Assembly: GCF_012999535.1 (NCBI RefSeq) | Contig: NZ_JABBWV010000007.1 | Location: forward strand, 186,001 to 250,000 | Direction of reading: 5' to 3' | DNA: 64,000 nucleotides | Source: Microbispora sp. H11081 | Lineage (GTDB): Bacteria; Actinomycetota; Actinomycetes; Streptosporangiales; Streptosporangiaceae | Shown: piece after piece, positions 49,612-59,007 of the stretch | Layout of the letters: every line of letters begins with the position of its first letter | Position numbering within the stretch: the first letter of the stretch is position 1 | The notes under the pieces: generated by a model | The model's input: the letters and a program-made list of their open reading frames with translations, nothing else | Database searches by the model: none | What the model was told of the DNA's origin: nothing | Program-made: the position numbers and the translations under genes

Positions 49612-50742
49612 TCAGGACGCGAGGAGTTGCCCGATCTGGCGCAGTCCCGCCAGATCGTGCACATCCTCGGGCATCGCGGGCACCTGTGCGACGGGCACCG
49701 TCGGATGGGCCGAGGTGAAGTGGTCCTGCTGGCGCCGCTCCCGGGCGGCGAGCTGCATCCTTCCGGCGTGCAGCCGTAGCACGGCGGCGGTCAGTTCGTG
49801 CTCGCCTCTGGCGTCGAGCTCCTCGGCGGCGGCGGAGCTGCGCGCCGCCGACAGCGACGGCGCCAGCGGACGGTGCACGCGGTTGACGACGAGCCCGGCC
49901 AGCGGCATCCGCTCGTCGGCGAGCCGTTCCACGAAGTAGGACGCCTCGCGCATCGCGTCGCGTTCCGGCGCGGCGACGACGACGAACGCCGTGCCCGGGG
50001 CCTGGAGCAGCCGGTACGTCTGCTCGGCCCGCTGGCGGAAGCCGCCGAACACGGCGTCGAGCGCGGTGACGAACATCTGGATGTCCTTGAGCACCTGAGC
50101 CCCGATCACCTTGGTCAGGATGCCCGCGACCATCCCGAACCCGGCGTTGAGCAGCTTGAACGCGCTGCGCCCGCCCGCCTTTGCCGGTGCGGTGAGGATG
50201 CGGATCAGCCTGCCGTCGAGGAACCGGCCGAGGCGCTCGGGAGCGTCGAGGAAGTCGAGCGCCGACCGCGACGGCGGGGTGTCCACCACGATCAGGTCCC
50301 ACTCGTCCGAGCGGCGGAGCTGGCCCAGCTTCTCCATGGCCATGTACTCCTGCGTGCCCGAGAAGCTGGAAGACAACGACTGGTAGAAGGGGTTCGTCAG
50401 GATCTGCTGGGCCCGCTCGGGGTCGGCGTGGGCCTCGATGATCTCGTCGAAGGTCCGCTTCATGTCGAGCATCATCGCGTGCAGTTCGCCGCCGGACTCC
50501 CCGGCGCCGTCGACGCGCCTCGGGGTGTTGTCCAGCTCGGTCAGGCCCATCGCCTGGGCGAGCCGCCTGGCGGGGTCGACGGTCAGGACGACCGCCGAGC
50601 GGCCCCGCTCGGCGGCGCGCAGCCCGAGGGCCGCGGCCGTCGTGGTCTTGCCGACACCGCCCGAGCCGCAGCACACGATGATCCGGGTGTCCGGGTCATC
50701 CAAGATCGCGTCGATGTCCAGCGCGGGCGCCGTCCTGGTCAC
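49612..50742 (-). CDS. ArsA-family ATPase
   Basis: A 376-residue ATPase of the ArsA/Get3 (SIMIBI) class. It has the deviant Walker A GSGGVGKTTTAAALG, switch I TVDPARRLAQAMG and switch II LIVVDTPPSRSALDFLDAPERL. In actinobacteria these paired proteins are not arsenite pumps and have no confirmed substrate. The Get3-like metal-binding cysteine pair is not seen. It starts 52 bp after the second ArsA gene on the same strand and probably forms a complex with it. Convergent with wblA. Confidence 0.9.
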   Translation of the reverse strand: MTRTAPALDIDAILDDPDTRIIVCCGSGGVGKTTTAAALGLRAAERGRSAVVLTVDPARRLAQAMGLTELDNTPRRVDGAGESGGELHAMMLDMKRTFDEIIEAHADPERAQQILTNPFYQSLSSSFSGTQEYMAMEKLGQLRRSDEWDLIVVDTPPSRSALDFLDAPERLGRFLDGRLIRILTAPAKAGGRSAFKLLNAGFGMVAGILTKVIGAQVLKDIQMFVTALDAVFGGFRQRAEQTYRLLQAPGTAFVVVAAPERDAMREASYFVERLADERMPLAGLVVNRVHRPLAPSLSAARSSAAAEELDARGEHELTAAVLRLHAGRMQLAARERRQQDHFTSAHPTVPVAQVPAMPEDVHDLAGLRQIGQLLAS

Positions 50743-50794
50743 AGCTCAGCCTCTCACTCGATGCACTCGATCAGAAGGTCACGCCGCGCACGGT

Positions 50795-51835
50795 TCACGC
50801 GACACACTGGGCGCGCAGGGCGTCGGCCAGTTCGTAGAGCCCGGCGAGGTCGGCGCCGTCGGGCAGCAGCGGCAGGTCGTAGCGCGGCACGTCCGCCTGC
50901 TCGAGCGCGGCGCGCTCCCGCTTCTCCAGCTCGGTCCTCAGGGCGTGCTCGGTCACCTCACGGGCCAGCGCCTCGGCGACCGCGGAGGCGTCGGCCGTGC
51001 CGTCCGTCAGCCCGGCCGCCTTGAGTCCGAGCGCGAGCTCGGCGGAGTCGAACCGGCCCTCGCCGGCCGCCTGGAGCACGCCCTCGGGCAGCACGGCGGG
51101 GCGCACCATGTTGACGAACACGCCGCCGACGGGAAGGCCGGTGGAGCGCAGCTCCTCGATGCCGTCCAGCGTCTCCTGTACGGGCATCTCCTCGAGGAGC
51201 GTCACGAAGTGGACCGCCGTCTCCGGGGAGGCGAAGACGCCCCGCACGAGGTCGGCGTGGTTCTTGATGGGCCCGACCCTGGCCAGCCCCGCGACCTCCT
51301 GGGTCACGTTCAGGAAGCGGGCGACCCGGCCGGTCGGGGGCGCGTCCATGACGACCGCGTCGTACGCCCTGCGGCCCAGCTTGTCGCGGCGCCGTACGGC
51401 CTCGCTGGTCTTGCCGGTGACCAGGACGTCCCGCAGGCCGGGGGCGATGGTCGTGGCGAAGTCGACCACTCCCATGCGGGTCAGCGCCTTGCCCACGCGC
51501 TTGATGCCGTAGAACATCTCCAGGTATTCGAGCATCGCCTCTTCGGGGTCGATGGCCAGCGCGTACACGTCCCCGCCGCCGGGCGCCACGGCGATCTTGC
51601 GCTCCTCGTACGGCAGCGGCGGCAGGTCGAACGCCTGAGCGATGCCCTGCCGTCCCTCGACCTCGACGAGCAGCACCCTGCGCCCGCCCGCCGCGAGGGC
51701 CAGCGCGAGCGCGGCGGCCACCGTGGTCTTCCCGGTGCCGCCCTTGCCGCTCACCACGTGCAGACGCACGCCGTCCCAGTCGGTGTCACGGGCCTCCCCG
51801 TTGGTTCCGGCGCGACCGCCGGTCGGCTGACTCAC
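50795..51835 (-). CDS. ArsA-family ATPase, first gene of the pair
   Basis: A 346-residue ATPase: Walker A VVSGKGGTGKTTVAAALALALAAGG, then LLVEVEGRQGIAQAFDLPP and YDAVVMDAPPTGRVARFLNVTQEV. GTG at 51835 lies 4-5 nt after GGAGGAGG, so the longer version from 51868 is not needed. Together with the next ATPase gene it forms a two-gene unit next to wblA that is kept throughout actinomycetes. The function of the pair is unknown; a role in membrane-protein targeting by analogy with Get3 is a guess. Confidence 0.9.
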   Translation of the reverse strand: MSQPTGGRAGTNGEARDTDWDGVRLHVVSGKGGTGKTTVAAALALALAAGGRRVLLVEVEGRQGIAQAFDLPPLPYEERKIAVAPGGGDVYALAIDPEEAMLEYLEMFYGIKRVGKALTRMGVVDFATTIAPGLRDVLVTGKTSEAVRRRDKLGRRAYDAVVMDAPPTGRVARFLNVTQEVAGLARVGPIKNHADLVRGVFASPETAVHFVTLLEEMPVQETLDGIEELRSTGLPVGGVFVNMVRPAVLPEGVLQAAGEGRFDSAELALGLKAAGLTDGTADASAVAEALAREVTEHALRTELEKRERAALEQADVPRYDLPLLPDGADLAGLYELADALRAQCVA

Positions 51836-52031
51836 CGTGCCTCCTCCACGTGGGCGTGCCTGCTCCACTCGCTCTCGTGAGGAAGGCTACCCAAGGGTTA
51901 CCTGCCGATACGCGGGGGTCGTCCCCGATCGGGCCACCGAGGTACGGCTTGTACTTGGATCGGGTAATCGTTCGTCGACGGGCTCTCTCCCGAACCCCGT
52001 TCCTGGGCGCGGAGGGCGGGCCCCGCCTCGA

Positions 52032-52037
52032 TAGCCT
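52032..52037 (+). promoter_or_regulatory. Leaderless -10 box of the DUF4177 gene
   Basis: TAGCCT followed by 6 nt and the ATG at 52044. Confidence 0.5.
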
Positions 52038-52043
52038 TTGGCC

Positions 52044-52196
52044 ATGACCAAGTGGGAATACGTGACCGTGCCGCTGCTCACGCACGCGACGAAGCAGATC
52101 CTGGACAACTGGGGCGAGGACGGGTGGGAGCTCGTCTCCGTCATCCCGGGGCCCAACCCGGAGCAGCTCGTCGCCTACATGAAGCGGGCCAAGTGA
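52044..52196 (+). CDS. DUF4177 family protein, 50 aa
   Basis: A very short protein, MTKWEYVTVPLLTHATKQIL and onward, with NWGEDGWELVSVIPG as the DUF4177 signature and an end at MKRAK. Function unknown. The stop codon overlaps the start of the RidA gene (TGATG), so both are translated from one mRNA. It is probably leaderless. Confidence 0.85.
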   Translation: MTKWEYVTVPLLTHATKQILDNWGEDGWELVSVIPGPNPEQLVAYMKRAK

Positions 52197-52657
52197 TGGC
52201 GACCCCGGAGGAGCGGCTCACCGAGCTCGGGATCGTCCTGCCCGAGGTCGTGCCCCCGCTGGCCGCGTACGTGCCCGCCCTGCGGACGGGCGACTACGTC
52301 TACACCTCGGGCCAGCTCCCGCTCGTGCGGGGTGAGCTGGGCGTCACCGGCAAGGTCGGCGCGGAGGTGTCGGCCGAGGAGGCCAAGGAACAGGCGCGCA
52401 TCTGCGCCGTCAACGCGCTGGCGGCCATCAAGTCCGTGGTGGGCGACCTGTCGCAGGTCGTGCGGATCGTGAAGGTGGTCGGGTTCGTCGCGAGCGCTCC
52501 CGGCTTCACCGGTCAGCCGCAGGTCGTCAACGGCGCCAGTGAGCTGCTGGGCGAGGTGCTGGGCGAGGCGGGCAGCCACGCGAGGAGCGCGGTCGGCGTG
52601 GCGGTGCTCCCGCTCGACGCCCCGGTCGAGGTGGAGGTCATCGCGGAGGTCCGCTGA
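52196..52657 (+). CDS. RidA-family protein (enamine/imine deaminase-like)
   Basis: A 153-residue protein of the YjgF/YER057c/UK114 family, subgroup with the signature GDYVYTSGQLPLVRGELGVTGKVG, then AKEQARICAVNALAAIKSVVGDLSQVVRIVKVVGFVASAPGF and the end GEAGSHARSAVGVAVLPLDAPVEVEVIAEV. Members remove reactive enamines from PLP enzymes. The substrate-carboxylate Arg in HARSAVG is present. ATG at 52196 overlaps the DUF4177 stop. Confidence 0.92.
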   Translation: MATPEERLTELGIVLPEVVPPLAAYVPALRTGDYVYTSGQLPLVRGELGVTGKVGAEVSAEEAKEQARICAVNALAAIKSVVGDLSQVVRIVKVVGFVASAPGFTGQPQVVNGASELLGEVLGEAGSHARSAVGVAVLPLDAPVEVEVIAEVR

Positions 52658-52755
52658 CGACGGATCAGGCCCCCGGGGAAACAGGGGTTTGCGGTGTCGC
52701 GAAGCGGTGGGGGAGCATGGGGCCGGTTGAACCGAAACTTGTTCTGGAGGGTCTC

Positions 52756-53580
52756 ATGAGCTTTCCGCTGCCCGGCGAGGCCGGCGAGCGGGCGCGGGAG
52801 ATCCTCGCCGGCCGCCTGGCCCCCGTCCCCCCAAGGGACGCGGCCACGGTGGTGCTGCTGCGTGACGATCCTCTGGAGGTCTACCTCCTCAGGCGCACGA
52901 CGACGATGGCCTTCGCCGCGGGCGCCTACGTGTTTCCCGGGGGGTCGGTCGACCCGCGGGACGCCGACCACGCCGTGTCCTGGGCGGGGCCTTCGCCCGC
53001 CGAGTGGGGCGAGGTCTTCCGGGCCGACGAGAGCACGGCCCGGGGCCTCGTCTGCGCCGCCGTACGCGAGACGTTCGAGGAGTCGGGCGTGCTCCTGGCC
53101 GGGCCCGGCCGGGACGCGGTGGTGACGGACACGACAGGGCCCGACTGGGAGGCCGACCGCCTCGCGCTGATCGCGCGCACGATGTCGTTCGCCGAGTTCC
53201 TCGACCGGCGGGGTCTCGTGCTCAGATCCGACCTGCTCAAGGCGTGGGCGCACTGGATCACGCCGGTCATGGAGCCCCGGCGCTTCGACACCCGCTTCTT
53301 CGTGGCGGCCCTGCCGCCGGGGCAGCGTACGCGTGACGTCGGCGGGGAGGCAGCGGGGGTCGCCTGGATGCGGCCGCGGGACGCGCTGGCCGCCGCGCGG
53401 GCGGGTACGGCGCACATGCTGCCGCCCACCATGCGGACGCTGGCCGAGATGGCGACGTTCGAGTCGGCAGGCGACGTGCTCGCCTGCCCCCGGTCGATCA
53501 CGACAGTCCAGCCGGCGCCCGCCGAGGTGGACGGGCGGATGATGCTGACGTTCCCCGGCACAGGAGAGACGGTCGAATGA
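52756..53580 (+). CDS. Nudix-domain hydrolase
   Basis: A 274-residue Nudix-family protein. The Nudix box is split by a longer loop than usual: PGGSVDPRD, then LVCAAVRETFEESGVLLAG, giving the REx2EExG core. RRTTTMAFAAGAYVFPGG precedes it. It hydrolyses a nucleoside diphosphate derivative of unknown identity. ATG at 52756 has GGAGGG about 5 nt upstream. Its stop overlaps the next gene (ATGA), so the MBL-fold enzyme is coupled to it. Confidence 0.9.
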   Translation: MSFPLPGEAGERAREILAGRLAPVPPRDAATVVLLRDDPLEVYLLRRTTTMAFAAGAYVFPGGSVDPRDADHAVSWAGPSPAEWGEVFRADESTARGLVCAAVRETFEESGVLLAGPGRDAVVTDTTGPDWEADRLALIARTMSFAEFLDRRGLVLRSDLLKAWAHWITPVMEPRRFDTRFFVAALPPGQRTRDVGGEAAGVAWMRPRDALAAARAGTAHMLPPTMRTLAEMATFESAGDVLACPRSITTVQPAPAEVDGRMMLTFPGTGETVE

Positions 53581-54386
53581 GCGGCCTGCGCATCCCCGTG
53601 GAGGGGCCGGACGGCTCCGGGAGACTCGACGGCGCGGGCACGGCGAGCGCCGTGAACGTGCTGGCGCCCAATCCGTCGCCGATGACCCTCGACGGCACCA
53701 ACACGTGGATCGTCGGCGGGGAGCGGACCGTGCTGGTCGTCGATCCGGGCCCGGACGACGAGGCCCACCTGCGGCGGGTCGCCGAACGGGTGGGCGGCCG
53801 CCGGGTGACCGCCCTCCTGCTGACGCATGGTCACTCCGACCACAGCGGGGGCGCGGGGGCTCTCGCGCGGCTGCTCGGCGCGCCGGTGCGGGCGCTCGAC
53901 CCCCGGCACCGCCTGGGCGAGGAGGGACTGGTCGACGGCGACGTCGTCACCGCGGACGACGTGGAGGTGCGGGTCGTGGGCACGCCGGGGCACTCGTTCG
54001 ACTCGCTGTGCTTCTGGCTGCCCGGCGACCGGGCGATGCTCACCGGCGACACCGTGCTCGGGAGGGGCACGACCGTGATCGCCCCGGACGGGAACCTCGG
54101 CGACTACCTGCGCAGTCTCGACCGGCTGCGGCGGGGGGCCGAGATGCTGGAGGCGGCGGCGCTGCTGCCCGGCCACGGGCCCGTGCTGCCGGACCCCTCA
54201 GGAGTGCTCGACGCGTACATCGCCCATCGGCGGGAGCGGCTGGAGCAGATCCGCGAGGCGATCCGGCGGGGCGCCAGGGACGCGCGTGAGATCGTCGAGA
54301 TGGTCTACGCCGAGGTGGACCGGTCGCTGTGGCCTGCCGCGGAGATGTCGGTGGCGGCCCAGCTCGACTATCTCAAGACGCTCTAG
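53577..54386 (+). CDS. Metallo-beta-lactamase-fold hydrolase
   Basis: A 269-residue hydrolase with the MBL metal motif LLLTHGHSDHSGGAGAL, then VVGTPGHSFDSLCFWLPGDRAMLTGDTVLGRGTTVIAP and LLPGHGPVLPDP, and a C-terminal helical winged region (RRERLEQIREAIRRGARDAREIV) as in LACTB2-like endoribonucleases and glyoxalase II relatives. The paired position after a Nudix gene is kept in actinomycetes. Substrate not known. Confidence 0.92.
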   Translation: MSGLRIPVEGPDGSGRLDGAGTASAVNVLAPNPSPMTLDGTNTWIVGGERTVLVVDPGPDDEAHLRRVAERVGGRRVTALLLTHGHSDHSGGAGALARLLGAPVRALDPRHRLGEEGLVDGDVVTADDVEVRVVGTPGHSFDSLCFWLPGDRAMLTGDTVLGRGTTVIAPDGNLGDYLRSLDRLRRGAEMLEAAALLPGHGPVLPDPSGVLDAYIAHRRERLEQIREAIRRGARDAREIVEMVYAEVDRSLWPAAEMSVAAQLDYLKTL

Positions 54387-54411
54387 CACCCGGCTCCCGG
54401 CAGCCCTGGCG

Positions 54412-55092
54412 TCAGCGGGAGCGGTTGTAGAGCCGCTCCCTGTCCATGATCACCACGGCCTTCGCCTCGATGCGGAGCCAGCCGCGCTGGGCGAAGTCGG
54501 CCAGGGCCTTGTTGACCGTCTCCCGTGAGGCGCCAACGAGCTGGGCGAGCTCCTCCTGGGTGAGGTCGTGGTGCACCCGGATGCCGTCGTCGGTCTTCTG
54601 CCCGAACCGGTCGGCCAGGTCGAGGAGCTGCTTGGCGACACGGCCGGGCACGTCGGTGAAGACGAGGTCCGCGAGCACGTCGTTCGTGCGGCGTAGCCGC
54701 TGGGCCAGGGCGCGCAGCAGGTGAAGCGCGACCTCGGGCCTGCCGGTCAGCCAAGGGCGCAGGTCGTCGTGGCCCAGCCCGGCCAGGCGCACGTCGGTCA
54801 GCGCGATCGCCGAGGCCGTGCGCGGGCGCGGGTCGAACAGCGACAACTCGCCGAACATCTCACCCGGGCCGAGCACGCTCAGCAGGTTCTCCCGGCCGTC
54901 GGGGGCGGTGCGCGCCAGCTTGATCTTGCCTTCGAGCACCACGTACAGCCGATCGCCCGTCTCGTTCTCACTGAAGAGGGTGCGGCCCTTGGGCAGCTCC
55001 ACCTCGGTGATGCTCGCACGCAGAGCCGCGGCGCTCTCGCGGTCGAGCGCGGAGAACAGCGGCGCCTTGCTCAGTACTTCCTCGGTGCTCAC
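54412..55092 (-). CDS. crp: Crp/Fnr-family cAMP-dependent regulator
   Basis: A 226-residue regulator. The cyclic-nucleotide pocket is GEMFGELSLFDPRPRTASAIAL with the phosphate-contacting Arg, and the HTH is LTQEELAQLVGASRETVNKALADFAQRGWL. No Fnr-type cysteine cluster is seen at the N-terminus. The position between the MBL/Nudix pair and nth equals that of crp in Streptomyces, where the protein controls germination, growth and antibiotic production. ATG at 55092 has a GGAGGCACC site before it. Divergent from nth. Confidence 0.93.
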   Translation of the reverse strand: MSTEEVLSKAPLFSALDRESAAALRASITEVELPKGRTLFSENETGDRLYVVLEGKIKLARTAPDGRENLLSVLGPGEMFGELSLFDPRPRTASAIALTDVRLAGLGHDDLRPWLTGRPEVALHLLRALAQRLRRTNDVLADLVFTDVPGRVAKQLLDLADRFGQKTDDGIRVHHDLTQEELAQLVGASRETVNKALADFAQRGWLRIEAKAVVIMDRERLYNRSR

Positions 55093-55444
55093 GGTGCCTC
55101 CTTGCTGCGGGCGCGCTCGGTCGCCGGCTCCGTGTTAGCCATTGTGACCCACGCCTCCTTCGACGTATTACGGGGTGTCCCGTCACGTCGCATGGACGTC
55201 GATCCCGGCTCGTGGCCGGACGCGTAGTGCTGACGAAACAACACAATCTTGGCGGAAACCTATCCGTACGCCCATTGCGCGCGCTCGACCGGCTCGGGCG
55301 GCCGGTCGTCCCCCTACGGGCTCAGTGTATTGCGCAGCGTAGTGACAAACTGGCAAATACCGGCCGTATATGTGCAGATATGACAAGGTCCTCGGCTCGC
55401 GGAGGGGTGAGGTGGGCGGTCGCCCGAGGCCCTACGCTTGCGGC
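55093..55444. other. Divergent crp/nth intergenic region
   Basis: About 350 bp with no supported gene. It holds the promoters of crp and nth; a TACGCT box at 55433-55438 lies 6 nt before the nth ATG. I saw no clear TGTGA-N6-TCACA Crp site. Confidence 0.6.
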
Positions 55445-56182
55445 ATGGCGACGAACACGGCCGCTCCCCGGCGGCGTCAACGCCAGGCCGAGACCCGCCT
55501 GGGACTCGTACGGCGGGCGCGGCGCACCAACCGCATCCTGGCCGAGACCTACCCCGACGCGCACTGCGAACTCGACTTCGGCAACCCGCTGGAGTTGCTG
55601 GTCGCCACGATCCTCTCGGCGCAGTGCACGGACAAGAGGGTCAACATGGTCACGCCGGTGCTCTTCGCGAAGTACCGGACCGCGGCCGACTACGCCGGAG
55701 CCGACCGCGCCGAACTCGAAGAGATCATCAAGTCGACGGGGTTCTTCCGGGCGAAGGCCAACAGCATCATCGGGATGGCGCAGGCCCTCTGCGAACACCA
55801 CAAGGGGGAGGTCCCCGGCAAGCTGGCGGACCTGGTCAAACTCCCCGGCGTGGGCCGCAAGACCGCGAACGTCGTGCTCGGCAACGCCTTCGACGTCCCC
55901 GGCATCACCGTCGACACTCACTTCCAGCGGCTGACCAGGCGCTTCGGCTGGACCGCCGAGACCGATCCCGTGAAGATCGAGCACGAGGTCGGCGAGCTGA
56001 TCCCCAAATCCGAGTGGACGATGCTGTCGCATCGGCTGATCTGGCACGGCCGCCGCATCTGCCACGCGCGCAAGCCCGCCTGCGGAGTGTGTCCCCTCGC
56101 CGCGCTCTGCCCGTCGTACGGCACCGGCCCCACCGACCCCGACGAGGCCCGCAAGCTGGTGCGGCCCGGCCCGTTCTCGTGA
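55445..56182 (+). CDS. nth: Endonuclease III
   Basis: A 245-residue bifunctional DNA glycosylase/AP lyase of base-excision repair that removes oxidised pyrimidines. The helix-hairpin-helix [20 protein letters not shown] includes the catalytic Lys, the catalytic Asp is in [11 protein letters not shown], and the [4Fe-4S] cluster ligands are the CX6CX2CX5C in [17 protein letters not shown]. It has a basic N-terminal extension ([19 protein letters not shown]). ATG at 55445 is probably leaderless. Divergent from crp and followed by the Nudix gene. Confidence 0.96.
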   Translation: MATNTAAPRRRQRQAETRLGLVRRARRTNRILAETYPDAHCELDFGNPLELLVATILSAQCTDKRVNMVTPVLFAKYRTAADYAGADRAELEEIIKSTGFFRAKANSIIGMAQALCEHHKGEVPGKLADLVKLPGVGRKTANVVLGNAFDVPGITVDTHFQRLTRRFGWTAETDPVKIEHEVGELIPKSEWTMLSHRLIWHGRRICHARKPACGVCPLAALCPSYGTGPTDPDEARKLVRPGPFS

Positions 56183-56268
56183 ATCCTCGATGATCGGGAA
56201 GCGCGGGCGCTCTCCCGTGGTTGTACGGCACGCACGCGAGTGTCCTGTGTGACGATGTGGAGGTGGTC

Positions 56269-56916
56269 GTGGCTCCCGATTGGTTGAAGGACCTGGCCGC
56301 GAAGGCCGCGCACACCCCTGTCCCCACCGCGCTGCGGCCGCCGCCGAACGGCTCCGGGCGTTCGGCCGCGGTGCTGCTGCTGTTCGGTCAGGGACCTCAG
56401 GGGCCCGACGTCCTGCTCATCCAGCGCAGTTCGAGGGGCCGCGTGCACGCAGGCCAGCCCGCCTTCCCCGGCGGCGGCGTCGATCCCGGGGACGACGGCC
56501 CGATAGGCGCCGCGGTGCGGGAGGCACAGGAGGAGACCGGGCTCGACCCCGCGGGAGTCGAGGTCGTCGGGACCATGCCGGAGCTCTACGTGTGGCGCAG
56601 CGACAACCGGGTGACGCCCGTGCTCGCCTGGTGGCACACGCCCTGCGCGGTGCACGCCGCGTCTCCCGACGAGGTCGAGGCCGTCGAGCGGGTCCCGGTC
56701 GCGGAACTGGTGGACCCCGCCAACCGGCTGCGGCTGCGCCATCCCCGCGGCATCGCCCCCTCCGTGGCGTTCCGCGTACGCGGCCTGCTGGTGTGGGGCT
56801 TCACCGCCGGGGTTCTGGACGGCGTGCTGACGGCGGGCGGCTTCGAGCGCCCCTGGGACCGCTCACGGATCGAGGATCTTCCCCCCGAGGTCGTGGCGCT
56901 GGCCGCGCGGGGCTGA
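56269..56916 (+). CDS. Nudix hydrolase, CoA pyrophosphatase-like
   Basis: A 215-residue Nudix enzyme. The family-specific VLLIQRSSRGRVHAGQPAFPGGGVDPGDDGPIGAAVREAQEETGLDPAGVEVVG includes a complete Nudix box and the upstream segment typical of CoA diphosphatases (NudL type). The second part DNRVTPVLAWW also fits. GTG at 56269 follows GGAGG by 5 nt. It lies between nth and marP as in related genomes. Confidence 0.9.
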   Translation: MAPDWLKDLAAKAAHTPVPTALRPPPNGSGRSAAVLLLFGQGPQGPDVLLIQRSSRGRVHAGQPAFPGGGVDPGDDGPIGAAVREAQEETGLDPAGVEVVGTMPELYVWRSDNRVTPVLAWWHTPCAVHAASPDEVEAVERVPVAELVDPANRLRLRHPRGIAPSVAFRVRGLLVWGFTAGVLDGVLTAGGFERPWDRSRIEDLPPEVVALAARG

Positions 56917-57000
56917 GCGCCGCCCAGGGCGGGCCGTTCGTACGTCACGACGGCCACGAGACCGGGTAGACGCCCGCGCGACGGATGGCGTGGCTATACC

Positions 57001-58200
57001 GTGGAAACCGTGCGCGGCGATCTTCTGGATCTCATCCTGATAGGCCTGGTGGTGGCCTTCGCGGTATCGGGCTACCGCCAGGGCTTCATCATCGGTGCCT
57101 TCAGCTTCATCGGATTCGTCGGTGGCGCCATCCTGGGATTGTTCATCGCGCCACCCCTGGCCGGAGCGATCGTCAGCGGCGACATCGAGAGGGCCCTGTT
57201 AGCCATCGTCATCGTCTTCCTGGCGGCGACGGTCGGACAGTTCGCGTCCTCGACGATCGGCGCGGTGGCCCGCAGCCACGTCACCTGGGAGCCGGCCAAA
57301 GCGGTCGACGCCTTCGGCGGCTCGGTCGCCAGCGGCCTGTCGGTCCTGGCCATCGCCTGGCTGATCGGCTCTCTGATGGTCTCGATGAGCATCGGCCAGC
57401 CACTGATCAAGGATCAGATCAACGGGTCGGTCGTGTGGCAGACGGTCGACGAGGCCATCCCCGACGGCGTACGGGCCATGCAGAAGCCGTTCAGGGACTT
57501 CGTCACCACCTCCGAGTGGCCACAGGTGATCACCTCCATCGGCGGCCAGAACGTGCCGCCGCCGGACCAGAGCCTGATCACCAGCAGTCCCGCCCTCGTC
57601 CGGGCGCGCAAGGCGATCGTCAAGGTGCAGGGAACCGCGCCGAGTTGCCGCAAGCGCATCGAGGGGACCGGGTTCGTCTACTCGCGGCAGCGGATCATGA
57701 CCAACGCCCACGTCGTCGCCGGGGTCACCGAGGGGCTGCGGGTGACCGACTATGACGGCAACCAGTACGACGCCAAGGTCGTCCTCTACAACCCCGAGCG
57801 CGACATCGCGGTCCTGTACGTCCCCGACATCCCGATCGGCGCCCTGCGCTTCGACATGACCGCGGAGAAGGGCGACAGCGCGATCATCGCCGGTTACCCG
57901 AAGGGACACCCCTTCACGCCGCTCGCCGCGCGAGTCAGGGTCAAGCAGCGCGCCGAGTCGTACGACATCTACAACCAGCGCAAGGTGGAGCGCGAGGTGT
58001 ACGCGATCCGCGGCAAGGTCCAGCCGGGCAACTCGGGCGGCCCGCTGCTGAGCCCGGAGGGCCGGGTGCTCGGCGTGATCTTCGCGGCCGCTACCGACCA
58101 GCCGGAGACGGGCTTCGCCCTCACGGCGGAGGAGGTCATGCCCGACGCCAACGACGGCAGCGACGCCGTCATCGGCGTCGGCACCCAGGACTGCGACTGA
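57001..58200 (+). CDS. marP: MarP-family membrane serine protease (CvpA + trypsin-like)
   Basis: A 399-residue membrane protease. The first 160 residues form a CvpA-like domain with four helices (DLILIGLVVAFAVSGYRQGF, FIGFVGGAILGLFIA, LLAIVIVFLAATVGQF, LSVLAIAWLIGSLMV). The outer chymotrypsin-fold domain has the triad His in MTNAHVVAG, Asp in NPERDIAVL and Ser in QPGNSGGPLLS. Two cysteines (APSCRKR and the end QDCD) fit the regulatory disulfide known for mycobacterial MarP, which protects cells from acid and oxidative stress. GTG 57001 is used; GTG 57010 is an alternative. Confidence 0.95.
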   Translation: METVRGDLLDLILIGLVVAFAVSGYRQGFIIGAFSFIGFVGGAILGLFIAPPLAGAIVSGDIERALLAIVIVFLAATVGQFASSTIGAVARSHVTWEPAKAVDAFGGSVASGLSVLAIAWLIGSLMVSMSIGQPLIKDQINGSVVWQTVDEAIPDGVRAMQKPFRDFVTTSEWPQVITSIGGQNVPPPDQSLITSSPALVRARKAIVKVQGTAPSCRKRIEGTGFVYSRQRIMTNAHVVAGVTEGLRVTDYDGNQYDAKVVLYNPERDIAVLYVPDIPIGALRFDMTAEKGDSAIIAGYPKGHPFTPLAARVRVKQRAESYDIYNQRKVEREVYAIRGKVQPGNSGGPLLSPEGRVLGVIFAAATDQPETGFALTAEEVMPDANDGSDAVIGVGTQDCD

Positions 58201-58208
58201 CGGGCCGG

Positions 58209-58691
58209 CTACTCCCCGGGAGTCAGGCGGGCGAGGACGGCTGAGACGGCGGAGCCCGCGTCGGCGTTCCCCTCGTCGATGTCGGCCGTGATCGCGTCGG
58301 CGGTCACGGCCAGGGCCCGCAGGTCGAGCCCGTGGGGCCGGGTCGAGCCGTACGCGCCGAGCCTGGCGGAGCCACGGGTCAGCAGGGCGGCCGCCCCGGC
58401 GAGGTTGCCGCGCTGGATGTGCGTGAGACCGACGCAGATCTGCGCGAGCCCCTGCCACAGCTCGCGTTCCTCGGCAGGGCCGGTCTTCCAGCGGGCCTCC
58501 AGCACCTCGTGGGCGTGGAACGGCCGGCCCGCGGCGAGCAGCTTCCTGGCCTCCTCCAGCGCCTCCCCGGCGGTGGGGGCATAGTCGTCCGGCACCCTGG
58601 GCACTCCCTCGGAGCCTTTCGGAAGCGGCCTGCCGTACTCGTCTCGGGGGCGTGCATTGCGGGGGCGGCCCGCCTCGTCACGGTCACGCAT
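58209..58691 (-). CDS. DUF309 family protein
   Basis: A 160-residue protein. The core PFHAHEVLEARWKTGPAEERELWQGLAQICVGLTHIQRGNLAGAAALL is the DUF309 signature (HEVLE..W). The N-terminus is charged (RDRDEAGRPRNARPRDEYGR). ATG at 58691 has GGAGAG 4 nt upstream. The family is small, helical and without known function. It is convergent with marP, 8 bp apart. Confidence 0.9.
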   Translation of the reverse strand: MRDRDEAGRPRNARPRDEYGRPLPKGSEGVPRVPDDYAPTAGEALEEARKLLAAGRPFHAHEVLEARWKTGPAEERELWQGLAQICVGLTHIQRGNLAGAAALLTRGSARLGAYGSTRPHGLDLRALAVTADAITADIDEGNADAGSAVSAVLARLTPGE

Positions 58692-59007
58692 GATCTCTCC
58701 GCAGGGCGCGTGGGCGGTCAGAGCGGCCGAAGCGCCGGCGATCTCCTGGAGCACCGGAGGTCAGCCAGGAAGTTGGGCCACTTCAGGGCACATTTCTACT
58801 GGATCCTTCAAGGTCATGGAGTGCCGACCCGGTAGCCGGCCCCGGCGTTGGGCGGAAGGACACCCGGGGGACGCCACGGTGCCGGGACTGCGACTGGGGA
58901 CGGTCACAGGGGACGGTCACGGTGCGGGGGCGGCGACGACGGGACGGGCCGGCGCCGGACGGTAGGTCAGCCGCCGGGGGTCGGCGGTCGGGGGTCGGCG
59001 GCCGGGG
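58692..59007. other. Intergenic region
   Basis: About 315 bp between the DUF309 start and the stop of the alpha/beta hydrolase, both on the minus strand. It contains G-rich short repeats near 58960-59015 (GTCGGCGGTCGGGG-like). No gene is supported. Confidence 0.5.

Noticed and set aside
55093-55444. Crp autoregulatory site in the crp/nth gap
   Set aside because: A TGTGA half-site-like sequence near 55150 has no matching second half.
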